A stretch of DNA of 36,858 nt from a virus. Below the pieces are notes generated by a model. That model did not search any database. It saw only the letters and a program-made list of their open reading frames with translations, and was not told where the DNA came from. A program made the position numbers and the translations under genes. Positions 8,124-15,248 of this stretch are shown one piece after another. Location: the IMG/VR virus record IMGVR_UViG_3300025127_000108, positions 1-36,858 of that record; one strand, 5' to 3'. Within the stretch, counting starts at the first letter, position 1. The number at the start of each line of letters is the position of its first letter.

Positions 8124-8756
8124 ATGGCATATCCTACCATTGATGCCCCATATGGCCTCCGCCCAATCGGAATGATTGGTGGTCATAGCTATGCGGGTTC
8201 TACACGTAAGATCCCCATCGCTTCAAACTACGGTACGGCTCTCTTCTATGGAGATGTGGTGCAGTATAAGAACGATGGAACCATCATTATCACCACATTG
8301 CAGAACGATACTTCTGTAGTGGCCGGTGTTATTGGTGTGTTTATGGGTGTAAGTTACACCGATCCGAATACGAACCAGTTGACATTCCGCCAAAGCTATC
8401 CCGGCAGCATTGTAGCCGATGATATTGAGGCGTATGTGTGTGACGACCCTAACGTATTGTTTAAAGTAGTGAACTGTACAGGTGCCTCTGCTGATGGCGC
8501 TGCTTCAGGACTGCTTCCTGCGTTTGTTAGCCGTGCTAACGCAATCTCCTGTAATGCGGAGCTTGTGCTTAACACTGGTGTAACAGCATCAGGCAACAGC
8601 CGTATGGGTGTATTTATTAACAATGTGACCACAATTCTGCCAATCACCGTTGTTGATGTCGTTCCTGACACCAAGAATAGTGACGGTAATTTTGTTGAGT
8701 TTATTGTTAAATTTACACAGGGTTATCAACGTTATCAGCAAACCGCTGGCGTATAA
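8124..8756 (+). CDS. Probable head decoration / structural protein
   Basis: A 210-aa, beta-rich, Gly/Thr/Val-rich protein starting MAYPTIDAPYGLRPIGMIGG, an opening I recall from virion proteins of uncultured marine phages. There is no membrane segment or enzyme motif. It lies directly before the major capsid gene with a 13-base gap, and both should be made in large amounts. A head decoration or stabilising protein fits best, though an additional coat subunit is possible. Ribosome-binding site GGAG lies about 9 bases upstream of ATG 8124. Mass spectrometry of virions would settle its copy number. Confidence 0.75.
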   Translation: MAYPTIDAPYGLRPIGMIGGHSYAGSTRKIPIASNYGTALFYGDVVQYKNDGTIIITTLQNDTSVVAGVIGVFMGVSYTDPNTNQLTFRQSYPGSIVADDIEAYVCDDPNVLFKVVNCTGASADGAASGLLPAFVSRANAISCNAELVLNTGVTASGNSRMGVFINNVTTILPITVVDVVPDTKNSDGNFVEFIVKFTQGYQRYQQTAGV

Positions 8757-8769
8757 GGAGGAGTAGATA

Positions 8770-9681
8770 ATGGCTATTTCACGCGCACAACTACTTAAAG
8801 AACTCCTTCCCGGCCTGAACGCTTTGTTCGGATTGGAGTACGCAAAGTACGGTGAAGAACATGCAGAAATCTTTGAAACAGAGACTTCTGATAGATCTTT
8901 TGAAGAGGAGACCAAATTATCGGGCTTCTCAGCAGCACCAGTCAAAAACGAAGGCTCTGCCATCGAATATGACAACGCACAAGAGGCGTTCACCGCTCGC
9001 TATTCACACGAAACAGTTGCAATGGGCTTTTCAATTACTGAAGAGGCTATTGAAGATAACCTGTATGACTCACTGTCATCTCGTTACACTAAAGCGCTGG
9101 CTCGTGCGATGGCATACACAAAACAAGTTAAGGCAGCAAATATCCTGAATAACGCTTTTGCTGCTGGTACTACATATGGAGATGGTAAGTCTCTGTGTGC
9201 CACAGATCACCCACTTGTGAGCGGTGGAACTAACTCTAACGAACCTGCAACTGCAGCTGATCTTAACGAGACTTCACTTGAAGCCGCCGTTATTCAGATT
9301 GCTGGTTGGACAGACGAGCGTGGTTTGCTGATTGCTGCAAGACCACGTAAGTTAGTGATTCCACCGAATCTACAGTTTGTGGCGACTCGTTTGCTAGAAA
9401 CTGAAGGACGTGTGGGTACAGCGGATAACGACCTTAATGCGCTTCGCAATAACGGTTCTATCCCAGAAGGCTATGTAATCAATCACTATTTGACTGATAC
9501 AGATGCTTTCTTCCTTATGACTGACGTTCCAAACGGCTTGAAGCACTTCGTACGTAGCCCAATGGCTACCGCTATGGATGCTGACTTCAGCACTGGCAAC
9601 AGCCGGTACAAAGCCCGTGAGCGTTACTCATTCGGTGTATCCGATCCACTGGGTATCTTCGGCTCACCCGGAGCTGCTTAA
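8770..9681 (+). CDS. Major capsid protein (Mu gpT-like)
   Basis: Major head subunit (303 aa) of HK97-like fold, resembling the Mu gpT family. Signature features are the N-terminal LKELLPGLNALFGLEY, a segment GFSITEEAIEDNLYD (residues 86-100) and YGDGKSLCATDHPLVSGG (136-153), which is typical of gpT-like coats. Length fits a coat with no cleaved scaffold domain, consistent with the separate scaffold upstream. It has the strongest ribosome-binding site in the region (AGGAGGAG) and is followed at once by a strong intrinsic terminator, as expected for the most abundant virion protein. Confidence 0.92.
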   Translation: MAISRAQLLKELLPGLNALFGLEYAKYGEEHAEIFETETSDRSFEEETKLSGFSAAPVKNEGSAIEYDNAQEAFTARYSHETVAMGFSITEEAIEDNLYDSLSSRYTKALARAMAYTKQVKAANILNNAFAAGTTYGDGKSLCATDHPLVSGGTNSNEPATAADLNETSLEAAVIQIAGWTDERGLLIAARPRKLVIPPNLQFVATRLLETEGRVGTADNDLNALRNNGSIPEGYVINHYLTDTDAFFLMTDVPNGLKHFVRSPMATAMDADFSTGNSRYKARERYSFGVSDPLGIFGSPGAA

Positions 9682-9688
9682 CTAGATT

Positions 9689-9722
9689 AGAGGGGGGTGG
9701 CTTGCTACTCCCCTCTTTTTAT
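9689..9722 (+). terminator. Intrinsic terminator after the capsid gene
   Basis: The strand folds as agagggg-ggtggc-TT-gctact-cccctct (9689-9716), nearly fully paired with two G-U pairs. The stem is followed by a T run to 9720. It starts 8 bases after the capsid stop. It should end or reduce transcription beyond the capsid gene and protect the 3' end of the capsid transcript. Confidence 0.88.
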
Positions 9723-9743
9723 TATACGATGAATTATTCCTGA

Positions 9744-9762
9744 CAGACCCATCGGGGGTCTG
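9744..9762 (+). promoter_or_regulatory. GC-rich hairpin in the leader of the next gene
   Basis: cagaccc (9744-9750) pairs with gggtctg (9756-9762) around a 5-base loop. Outer bases extend the pairing with one mismatch. No T run follows, so it is not a standard terminator. It lies 25 bases before the start of the 244-aa virion gene and may stabilise the RNA, mark a processing site or tune translation. Confidence 0.45.
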
Positions 9763-9787
9763 ACACTAGCCAAGACAGGAGACGTAC

Positions 9788-10522
9788 ATGGCTAATACTA
9801 CCTTCAACGGTGCAGTGCGCGCCGAAAATGGATTTAAAGTTGTAACCAAAAGCTCCACTCTAGGGACTTTCACAGAACAGTTAAACGCCACTAGCGGTGG
9901 TTCTTTAGAAGTTCAAAAAGTTGCTACATCTGGTAGGGACAATATTGTTGCAGCAGGCACAACTGTAGGTGCAAACAACGCTAGTTTAGGCACCGCAGCC
10001 ACAATCTTTAACATCGCTCCAAATGCACATGGTTCTGGTATTGCTGACGCAGCTATCAACACCTTTATAAACAAGATCGGCGGGGATATTGTTACAACAA
10101 TTCTTGTCGATTTGCACGGTGGTCTGGCTTCTGGTGGTGCTGCTAACGACGTTATCGGCACAGATGGTGGCGCTGCAAACGCATACATTGCAGAGTTAAC
10201 AAAAGAAGTTAACGGAATCCCATACAAAATGGAGTTTATCTGTATCGAAGTTCCAACTGGTGGTGATCCAGACATCAATCTCGTTTGTTCCGCAACAGGC
10301 ACAACTGCAGAAAACGCTGCCGTGACAAGCGGGACAGTGTTGTTTAACAATGGCGATTTAACATTAGGTCTTCATAACGAAGCAGATGCAGGTTCAACCT
10401 TAGCAGCGTTAAGTAAAAAGTTTTTGTATCTGACTTGTGGAGACGCCACAGAGGCCGCTTATACAGCTGGTAAAATTGTGATTAAAATTCACGGTGCAGC
10501 TTTTGATTTTAATAATGGCTAA
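9788..10522 (+). CDS. Virion structural protein, 244 aa
   Basis: A Gly/Ala/Thr/Asn-rich, beta-type protein beginning MANTTFNGAVRAENGFKVVT, an opening I recall from structural proteins of marine phages. There is no enzyme motif or membrane segment. Composition and position right after the capsid gene suggest an abundant head surface or fibre-like protein. It has its own good ribosome-binding site (AGGAG, 6 bases before ATG) and is bracketed by terminator hairpins at 9689-9722 and 10531-10554. It may therefore be expressed as a small unit of its own within the operon. Confidence 0.75.
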   Translation: MANTTFNGAVRAENGFKVVTKSSTLGTFTEQLNATSGGSLEVQKVATSGRDNIVAAGTTVGANNASLGTAATIFNIAPNAHGSGIADAAINTFINKIGGDIVTTILVDLHGGLASGGAANDVIGTDGGAANAYIAELTKEVNGIPYKMEFICIEVPTGGDPDINLVCSATGTTAENAAVTSGTVLFNNGDLTLGLHNEADAGSTLAALSKKFLYLTCGDATEAAYTAGKIVIKIHGAAFDFNNG

Positions 10523-10530
10523 TATTAACA

Positions 10531-10554
10531 GAGAGGAGAATACTCCTCTCCTTT
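10531..10554 (+). terminator. Intrinsic terminator-like hairpin
   Basis: gagaggag (10531-10538) / ctcctctc (10543-10550) is a perfect 8-bp stem with a 4-base loop, followed by the short pyrimidine run ctttctt. The T run is weak, so termination is probably partial. It lies 8 bases past the stop of the 244-aa gene and just before the ribosome-binding site of the next gene. Confidence 0.6.
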
Positions 10555-10570
10555 CTTGAAGGAGATTGAT

Positions 10571-11176
10571 ATGGGCCATAGTTCAGATATAAAAGCTAAA
10601 TTCATCAGCGATGAAAATGCGTCAGATGATGATCGTCTAGTAACGGCAGCAAGGCCAAACACTAGCGCTACCATGGCAAATACAACTTTTGCCGGAGGTG
10701 GTGCTAGAAATGTAACTGTTACTACCACTGGCAGTAGTGATAACGGTAAGACTTGTACCATCACAGGCACAGATGTTTTTGGTAATGCTATGACAGAGGT
10801 TATAACTTCTACTGGCAGCGCGACCACTGTTGCAGGCACTAAGTTGTTTCTTACAGTGACAGCTGTGGAATGTTCTGCTCAGTATGCAGCGAACATTAAA
10901 GTCGGGTCAGGTGATCTTTGTGCGGAAGCCATAAACGGAAGTAACAGAGTCAGGCTCAAAGGGTTTTCTATAGTATCTGGCGGCACAGCAGGAACAGTGG
11001 AGTTTATCAATAATACTCCGGAGAATGGTTCTGCGGTGTTTAAGTCTCGCACTATCGGAACTGATAATACCACATTAGACAGAACCATACCGGCAGACGG
11101 TGTTTTGTTTGAAGATGGCATGTCAGTTAAATATACGATAGCTACTATAGACATGATGACTTTCTTCCATGGCTAG
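10571..11176 (+). CDS. Virion structural protein, 201 aa
   Basis: Ser/Thr/Gly-rich beta-type protein with long runs of alternating small and hydrophobic residues (GGGARNVTVTTTGSSDNGKT; GTDVFGNAMTEVITSTGSAT). No domain I can name. Composition and location among head genes suggest a virion surface component or head-completion protein. Start ATG 10571 is preferred because AAGGAG lies 6 bases before it. A TTG at 10556 is in frame but lies inside the hairpin and ribosome-binding region. The 3' end overlaps the next gene by 8 bases. Confidence 0.75.
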   Translation: MGHSSDIKAKFISDENASDDDRLVTAARPNTSATMANTTFAGGGARNVTVTTTGSSDNGKTCTITGTDVFGNAMTEVITSTGSATTVAGTKLFLTVTAVECSAQYAANIKVGSGDLCAEAINGSNRVRLKGFSIVSGGTAGTVEFINNTPENGSAVFKSRTIGTDNTTLDRTIPADGVLFEDGMSVKYTIATIDMMTFFHG

Positions 11177-11459
11177 ACGAAAAGGCACCATGAAGGGTCA
11201 CACCATCAAGGGGGGTCACAAAAGACCCACCAAAGCTGGTGCGGGTATGACGGCAAAAGGTGTTGCTAAATATCGTAGAGACAACCCCGGAAGTAAATTA
11301 AAGACTGCTGTTACAGGCAAAGTAAAACCGGGCAGCAAAGCTGCTAAACGGCGTAAATCGTTTTGCGCTCGTTCTGCGGGACAAATGAAGAAGTTCCCAA
11401 AGGCAGCTAAGAATCCTAATAGCAGGTTGCGTCAAGCGAGGCGGAGATGGAAATGTTAA
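11169..11459 (+). CDS. Small highly basic phage protein (DUF6321-like)
   Basis: A 96-aa, very Lys/Arg-rich protein with no acidic cluster. It contains AGMTAKGVAKYRRDNPGSKL, then KRRKSFCARSAGQMKKFPKA, and ends RLRQARRRWKC. The pattern TAKG...Y+++NPGSKLK..V...KRRKSFCARS.G is one I recall from short proteins in many tailed phages, and I believe it matches the DUF6321 family; this was not checked. Charge predicts nucleic-acid binding; a packaged or ejected internal protein is possible. It overlaps both neighbours by a few bases and opens the basic-protein cluster that runs to 14230. Confidence 0.8.
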   Translation: MARRKGTMKGHTIKGGHKRPTKAGAGMTAKGVAKYRRDNPGSKLKTAVTGKVKPGSKAAKRRKSFCARSAGQMKKFPKAAKNPNSRLRQARRRWKC

Positions 11460-11698
11460 ATGCTCAGTTCGTAGCAGGCACTCTATTCGTCGCCTTTGTT
11501 GGCTTATGCGCAACTGGGCTTACGTGGATATCATCAACTTTATTAGAGGTTGATAAGAACGTGGCTGTTATTGCAGTTAAAGTGGACAATAACAGCCAGA
11601 AGATAGACGAACTACACACTATGTTAAAACCCATGTGGGAAGATTTTACAGGTAGACAATACGAAGATAATCTTGCATGGAGCAAAACCGAAAGATGA
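11447..11698 (+). CDS. Small membrane protein with coiled coil, 83 aa
   Basis: A single membrane segment (about residues 9-30, GTLFVAFVGLCATGLTWISS) is followed by a short amphipathic coiled coil (EVDKNVAVIAVKVDNNSQKI) and a polar tail. This resembles small phage holin-like or XhlA-like proteins, though those usually carry the membrane segment at the other end. It could also be a virion membrane-attachment factor. It overlaps the preceding basic gene by 13 bases. A second in-frame ATG at 11453 is possible. Confidence 0.7.
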   Translation: MEMLNAQFVAGTLFVAFVGLCATGLTWISSTLLEVDKNVAVIAVKVDNNSQKIDELHTMLKPMWEDFTGRQYEDNLAWSKTER

Positions 11699-11701
11699 TA
11701 A

Positions 11702-12385
11702 ATGCCATACTTACAATCAAATATACCACACTTCAACGCTTGGGTTCGGAGAGAGTACACTAAGAATTTTGAGGAATATCATGGAGAGTTTTTACATGCT
11801 ATGGTGGTTGCCGTGACTACGATGCCCAACCGCACTCTTAGTTTTCAAGTCATATTCACAGGATGTGAGTCTGACGATACTGACGACCCTAACGTACATG
11901 GTGGCGCTATGTGGGCTAGGATGCCTCTGACAGCGCTTGTGGCTGATGTACCCTATGAAGAGTGGCCTACAGAGTTACCACCCTACCTAGCTCAACCTTG
12001 GGACTGTATGTCACACTATCACGCAGTTTATAAAATTGAGCGGGCAACACCTGCACCTTGGATAGCCAAGGTAGATGGTGAATTTTACCCCGCTAAATAC
12101 TATTTCACTGTGGATTATACAGACAGTGAAGTAGCCGATCATCCTGCACAACATAAACAAAGTCATGTACTGGAGTTGTTAGACGCAGGAGAATATACAG
12201 GTAATATTGTAGCGTTACCTAACAATCGGGTGCGTGTCACGCATCCTGCGTGGTTTGAAACAGGGCAGGGCGCTCCAGACTTCAGACCGAACCAACATAC
12301 TTTCAATTCTAAAGAAAATGTAAGTTATGTTTGGGACACTGAGCGTGTGTTTAACAACTTGTATAAGGAAGAAGAAAATGGCTAA
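11702..12385 (+). CDS. Hypothetical protein, 227 aa
   Basis: I do not recognise this protein. It is soluble, aromatic- and proline-rich and looks globular. Visible features are an N-terminal WVRREYTKNFEEYHGEFLHA, a cluster rich in Tyr/Trp/Pro (PYEEWPTELPPYLAQPWDCM), and a C-terminal part with HPAWFETGQGAPDFRPNQHT. I found no known catalytic motif. It starts 3 bases after the preceding stop and overlaps the following basic protein by 8 bases. It is one of the few acidic to neutral globular proteins inside a run of basic proteins. A partner or enzyme acting on them is conceivable but unsupported. Confidence 0.75.
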   Translation: MPYLQSNIPHFNAWVRREYTKNFEEYHGEFLHAMVVAVTTMPNRTLSFQVIFTGCESDDTDDPNVHGGAMWARMPLTALVADVPYEEWPTELPPYLAQPWDCMSHYHAVYKIERATPAPWIAKVDGEFYPAKYYFTVDYTDSEVADHPAQHKQSHVLELLDAGEYTGNIVALPNNRVRVTHPAWFETGQGAPDFRPNQHTFNSKENVSYVWDTERVFNNLYKEEENG

Positions 12386-13289
12386 TGGATTTAGAGGCGA
12401 GCAGTCTGCAAAAGCGGCAAAAAAGAGAAGCAAAGATTTTGACTTCCCAGAGAAAGCATTTGGTGCAGGAAAGAAGAAACCCGCAAGTAGAGCTGCTAAA
12501 AGAGGCACTAAAAGCGGCGCTACTAAAAAAGTCAGCCCCGGACAAAAAGGTATTACTGCTCCTAGAACTGTTGCAGAAGCAAAACGGCGTGGCTCTAAAA
12601 CATTTATAGATAAATCAGGCAAGCGAAAAGCTGCGGTGACAGCGGAAGAGCTGAAGAAATCAGGTCTGTCTTTGCGTGATTATCTTAACAAGCAACAGGG
12701 TAAGACTCGTGCAGGACCAAAGGCTCCTACAACCAAACCAACGTCAAAACCTAAAAAGGCCACATCTGGCAATAAGTTTTTACAGGCAAGCGCAAAGAAC
12801 GTGGGTAAAACTAAGCCAACTCCAGTTCAAGTTGGTCTGGGTAGTGGTAAAGCTGCTGCACCAAAGAAGACCCCTGTGCAACAACCTCTAGGCACTGGTG
12901 TTCGCGGTAATCAACCTTTAGGGACTGGTAGACGTGAGAAAAAAGATACTAGCACTCCTTATACACCTATAGGTATGAAAGCCGGTGGCATGAAAAAAGG
13001 CTACAAGATGGGTGGCATGAAAAAAGGCTATTCCATGGGTGGCATGAAGAAAAAAGGTATGGCTGCTGGAGGTCTAAACGCCGCTATCAAAATGGTGGAC
13101 AAACAGAAAAAAGGTATGGCTGCTGGTGGCATGAAGAAAAAAGGTTACTCCATGGGCGGTATGCGTAAAAAAGGCTTTTCTGCCGGTAAGTCGGTTCGTG
13201 GTGTGGGTAAAGCCACCAAAGGCTTTCGTCCAGTTAAAATGGTTATGATGACTAAGGGCGGTAAAAAAGGCGGTAAGAAGAGAAGATAA
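12378..13289 (+). CDS. Basic Gly-Met-Lys repeat protein, 303 aa
   Basis: Strongly basic, low-complexity protein. Residues 1-200 are Lys/Ala/Pro/Thr-rich, with two PLGTG repeats near residues 172-185. Residues about 203-270 are tandem imperfect repeats of GGMKKGY(S/K)M and GMAAGGMKKKG. The end is very basic (KGGKKGGKKRR). I chose ATG 12378 because it overlaps the previous stop in the usual way and follows a GAAGAAA purine stretch; upstream in-frame codons read through the previous gene. No fold is predictable. A nucleic-acid-binding or internal virion role is inferred from charge and context. Confidence 0.8.
   Translation: MANGFRGEQSAKAAKKRSKDFDFPEKAFGAGKKKPASRAAKRGTKSGATKKVSPGQKGITAPRTVAEAKRRGSKTFIDKSGKRKAAVTAEELKKSGLSLRDYLNKQQGKTRAGPKAPTTKPTSKPKKATSGNKFLQASAKNVGKTKPTPVQVGLGSGKAAAPKKTPVQQPLGTGVRGNQPLGTGRREKKDTSTPYTPIGMKAGGMKKGYKMGGMKKGYSMGGMKKKGMAAGGLNAAIKMVDKQKKGMAAGGMKKKGYSMGGMRKKGFSAGKSVRGVGKATKGFRPVKMVMMTKGGKKGGKKRR
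12984..13186 (+). repeat. Imperfect tandem repeats encoding GGMKKGY-type units
   Basis: ggtggcatgaaaaaaggcta-type units recur within the 303-aa basic protein, alternating with ggtatggctgctggtggc-type units (encoding GMAAGG). Codon-level similarity between units is high, which suggests recent duplication by slippage or recombination. Confidence 0.8.
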
Positions 13290-13292
13290 TAA

Positions 13293-13448
13293 ATGGTTGC
13301 AAAGATATCTACGATAAAACGTAAGATAAAAACTGGCGAAAAGATGGGTTTTAGTGAGAGAGCTAGAGCCGTCAACAAGGGGCTTTTACCAAGTGCGAAA
13401 AAGAAAAAGAGATCCAAAAGTAGGAACAGGAAAAAAGCCAAAAGGTAG
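13293..13448 (+). CDS. Small basic protein, 51 aa (possibly the N-terminal half of a split gene)
   Basis: ATG 13293 lies 3 bases after the previous stop and opens a frame ending at TAG 13448. The protein starts MVAKISTIKRKIKTGEKMGF and ends in a Lys/Arg-rich tail (KKKKRSKSRNRKKAKR). The first half looks like genuine protein sequence. The tail continues in sense, in a different frame, into the gene below (KKPKGSGRRLYTDENP). It may therefore be a separate small gene, or the start of a protein split by a programmed or accidental frameshift in the A-rich stretch around 13397-13440. Confidence 0.6.
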   Translation: MVAKISTIKRKIKTGEKMGFSERARAVNKGLLPSAKKKKRSKSRNRKKAKR

Positions 13449-13686
13449 TGGTCGCAGGCTTTATACTGATGAGAATCCCAAGGATACCGTGGGTATAAAG
13501 TTTGCCACTCCTGCCGACGCCAGAGCAACTGTGGCAAAGGTAAAGAAAGTAAATAAGCCCTTTGCCAGAAAGATACAGATACTTACTGTCGGTGAACAGA
13601 GAGCCAAAGTCATGGGTAAAACCGAAGTTGCCAGAATATTTAGGCAAGGTAAAGAAAGCATAAGGAGGGCTAGAAAAAATGCCTAA
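13393..13686 (+). CDS. Basic conserved phage protein, about 97 aa
   Basis: The body GSGRRLYTDENPKDTVGIKF and the following TPADARATVAKVKKVNKPFA look well folded. They match a basic protein I recall from marine phages; function unknown. The start is uncertain. GTG 13393 has AAGGGG 10 bases upstream and is my choice. An in-frame GTG at 13354 gives 110 aa but an unnatural-looking N-terminus. Another possibility is entry from the 51-aa frame by a +1 (or -2) shift. The gene ends overlapping the next by 8 bases. Confidence 0.7.
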   Translation: MRKRKRDPKVGTGKKPKGSGRRLYTDENPKDTVGIKFATPADARATVAKVKKVNKPFARKIQILTVGEQRAKVMGKTEVARIFRQGKESIRRARKNA

Positions 13687-13948
13687 AGACGCTTGTTATC
13701 ACAAAGTAAAAGCTCGCTATAGAGTGTTTCCGAGCGCTTATGCTTCAGGGGCCATTGCGAAATGTAGAAAGGTCGGTGCGGCCAACTATGGCAAAGGTAG
13801 CAAAAAGAAGAAGAAAGCCACTGGAGGCGTTGTAAATTTTGACAATGGCGGTCTAGCTAGACGTAGAAGAAAAAGACCCACTAAAAACGGTAATGTGGCT
13901 AGAGGTTGTGGGATAGTTAGTCGTCGTAAAGTTACAAAGTACGTGTGA
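13679..13948 (+). CDS. Small basic Cys-containing protein, 89 aa
   Basis: The N-terminal segment PKDACYHKVKARYRVFPSAY, followed by ASGAIAKCRKVGAANYGKG, is a motif I recall from short proteins of phages and large DNA viruses. A Lys run and the motif GGVVNFDNGG (residues 49-58) follow, then a basic end RPTKNGNVARGCGIVSRRKV with TKYV. Conserved cysteines (ACYHK, AKCRK, RGCGI) could bind metal. It has a very strong ribosome-binding site (AGGAGGG) ahead of ATG 13679. A nucleic-acid-binding virion protein is likely but not shown. Confidence 0.8.
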   Translation: MPKDACYHKVKARYRVFPSAYASGAIAKCRKVGAANYGKGSKKKKKATGGVVNFDNGGLARRRRKRPTKNGNVARGCGIVSRRKVTKYV

Positions 13949-13954
13949 GGCATT

Positions 13955-14230
13955 ATGGCTGTACGTAAAACCAAAAAGGGATTAGCGCTAAAACGCTGGT
14001 TCAAGGAGGATTGGAAAGATGTACGCACTGGCAAAGCATGTGGCAGACAGAAGGGTGAAAAGCGCGGAACTCCTTATTGCCGTCCTTCCAAGCGTATTTC
14101 TTCAAAAACTCCTAAAACTGTTGGAGAAATGACGGCTGCTCAAAAACGTAGTAGGATTGCGCAGAAGAAGAGAATAGGACAACCAGCGGGTAAACCAAGG
14201 CGCGTTAAGTCGTTAAGAAGGAAAAAGTAA
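13955..14230 (+). CDS. Small basic protein, 91 aa (possibly DUF5872-like)
   Basis: Starts MAVRKTKKGLALKRWFKEDW, followed by KDVRTGKACGRQKGEKRGTP and YCRPSKRISSKTPKT, then a Lys/Arg-rich end. The pattern L+RWF+E+W.D..TGK.CGR......YC+PS occurs in short phage and giant-virus proteins. I believe this is DUF5872, but I could not verify the family name. The two cysteines and aromatic residues suggest a small folded core with basic tails. It follows the previous gene by 6 bases and is the last member of the basic cluster. The next gene starts immediately after its stop. Confidence 0.8.
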   Translation: MAVRKTKKGLALKRWFKEDWKDVRTGKACGRQKGEKRGTPYCRPSKRISSKTPKTVGEMTAAQKRSRIAQKKRIGQPAGKPRRVKSLRRKK

Positions 14231-14911
14231 ATGGCTACATCAGGCACCACCGCATTTGACATGGATTTCACTGAAATCGCTGAAGAAGCGTGGGAGCGTG
14301 CCGGACGTGAGATGCGGTCGGGTTACGATCTCCGCACAGCTCGCAGATCCATGAACCTGATGACTATTGAGTGGCAGAACCGTGGCATTAATATGTGGAC
14401 TATTGATAGCGGGACGATATCTGTCACTGCAGGAACGTCTCAGTATAATTTACCTGCAGACACCATAGACCTGTTAGATCAAGTAATCCGCACAAACGCA
14501 GGCAATGCAGCCACACAATCTGATCTCACCATAACACGTATTGGTGTTAGTACTTACGCGTCGATCCCAAACAAGTTAACATCTGGTAGGCCAATACAGG
14601 TATTTGTGGAGCGTTTAGCCACGCCCAGAATAAATCTGTGGCCTGTGCCAGATCAGACATATACGTTTGTGTATTTTAGAATGAGAAGAATAGAAGATGC
14701 TGGTAACGGTGTTGAAACAGCAGACGTGGTGTTCAGGTTCTTACCATGCCTCGTAGCTGGTTTAGCGTATCACATAGCCATGAAAACACCAGAGCTGGCT
14801 GATAGAGTCGCTATGCTAAAAACAGCTTACGATGAGCAATATAATCTGGCTGCAGGTGAAGATAGAGAGAAGACATCTGAGCGATATATACCGAGAGTTG
14901 CTAGGATTTAA
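14231..14911 (+). CDS. Head-tail adaptor (gp4-like)
   Basis: A 226-aa protein resembling the podovirus gp4-like head-completion or tail-adaptor family that binds under the portal. N-terminal helices contain AFDMDFTEIAEEAWERAGRE and the signature-like ARRSMNLMTIEWQNRGINMW. A beta-rich middle follows (SGTISVTAGTSQYNLPADTI and the RIGVSTYASIP region). The end is helical (LVAGLAYHIAMKTPELADRV). Position downstream of head genes and before tail proteins fits. I see no sign of a peptidoglycan hydrolase motif, which some gp4 proteins carry. Confidence 0.8.
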   Translation: MATSGTTAFDMDFTEIAEEAWERAGREMRSGYDLRTARRSMNLMTIEWQNRGINMWTIDSGTISVTAGTSQYNLPADTIDLLDQVIRTNAGNAATQSDLTITRIGVSTYASIPNKLTSGRPIQVFVERLATPRINLWPVPDQTYTFVYFRMRRIEDAGNGVETADVVFRFLPCLVAGLAYHIAMKTPELADRVAMLKTAYDEQYNLAAGEDREKTSERYIPRVARI

Positions 14912-14913
14912 CT

Positions 14914-15240
14914 ATGTCTAATAGATTCGCATCCACAAAAAGAGCTATCGCAGAGTGCGATATATGTGGATTTAGATATAAATTACGTGATTTACGTAAT
15001 ATAATAAGAAAAGGTAACGATACTAATCTAAAGGCATGTTATGAATGTTATGATCACGATCACCCGCAACATAAGTTAGGTATGTTTCCTGTGGATGATC
15101 CGCAAGCAATACGAGATCCAAGACCAGACTTTGCTGGTTACGCAGAAAGTAGATCATTTAAGTATTCGGGGTCTTTAGATAATAAACTAGAGTTCGTTAT
15201 GACTGCATCTGTAGGTTCGGTCACAGTATCAACTTCATAG
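14914..15240 (+). CDS. Zinc-ribbon-like small protein, 108 aa
   Basis: It contains two CxxC pairs, C15-D-I-C18 and C42-Y-E-C45, separated by 23 residues with basic content, as in a treble-clef or zinc-ribbon fold. After the second pair comes a His/Asp-rich stretch (YDHDHPQHKLGMFPVDDPQA), and then a short beta-rich C-terminal tail (SVGSVTVSTS). The protein starts 2 bases after the adaptor stop. Metal binding is predicted from the motif. The role is unknown: it could be a structural virion part that uses zinc for stability, or a DNA-binding factor. Confidence 0.8.
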   Translation: MSNRFASTKRAIAECDICGFRYKLRDLRNIIRKGNDTNLKACYECYDHDHPQHKLGMFPVDDPQAIRDPRPDFAGYAESRSFKYSGSLDNKLEFVMTASVGSVTVSTS

Positions 15241-15248
15241 GTAAAACA

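Noticed and set aside
9744-9762. Hairpin as a terminator
   Set aside because: It has no T run after the stem on either strand, so I list it only as a possible leader structure.
10673-10690. Internal ATG giving MANTTF in the 201-aa gene, like the start of the 244-aa gene
   Set aside because: No ribosome-binding site precedes it, and the ATG at 10571 has a good one. The similarity is only six residues and may be chance.
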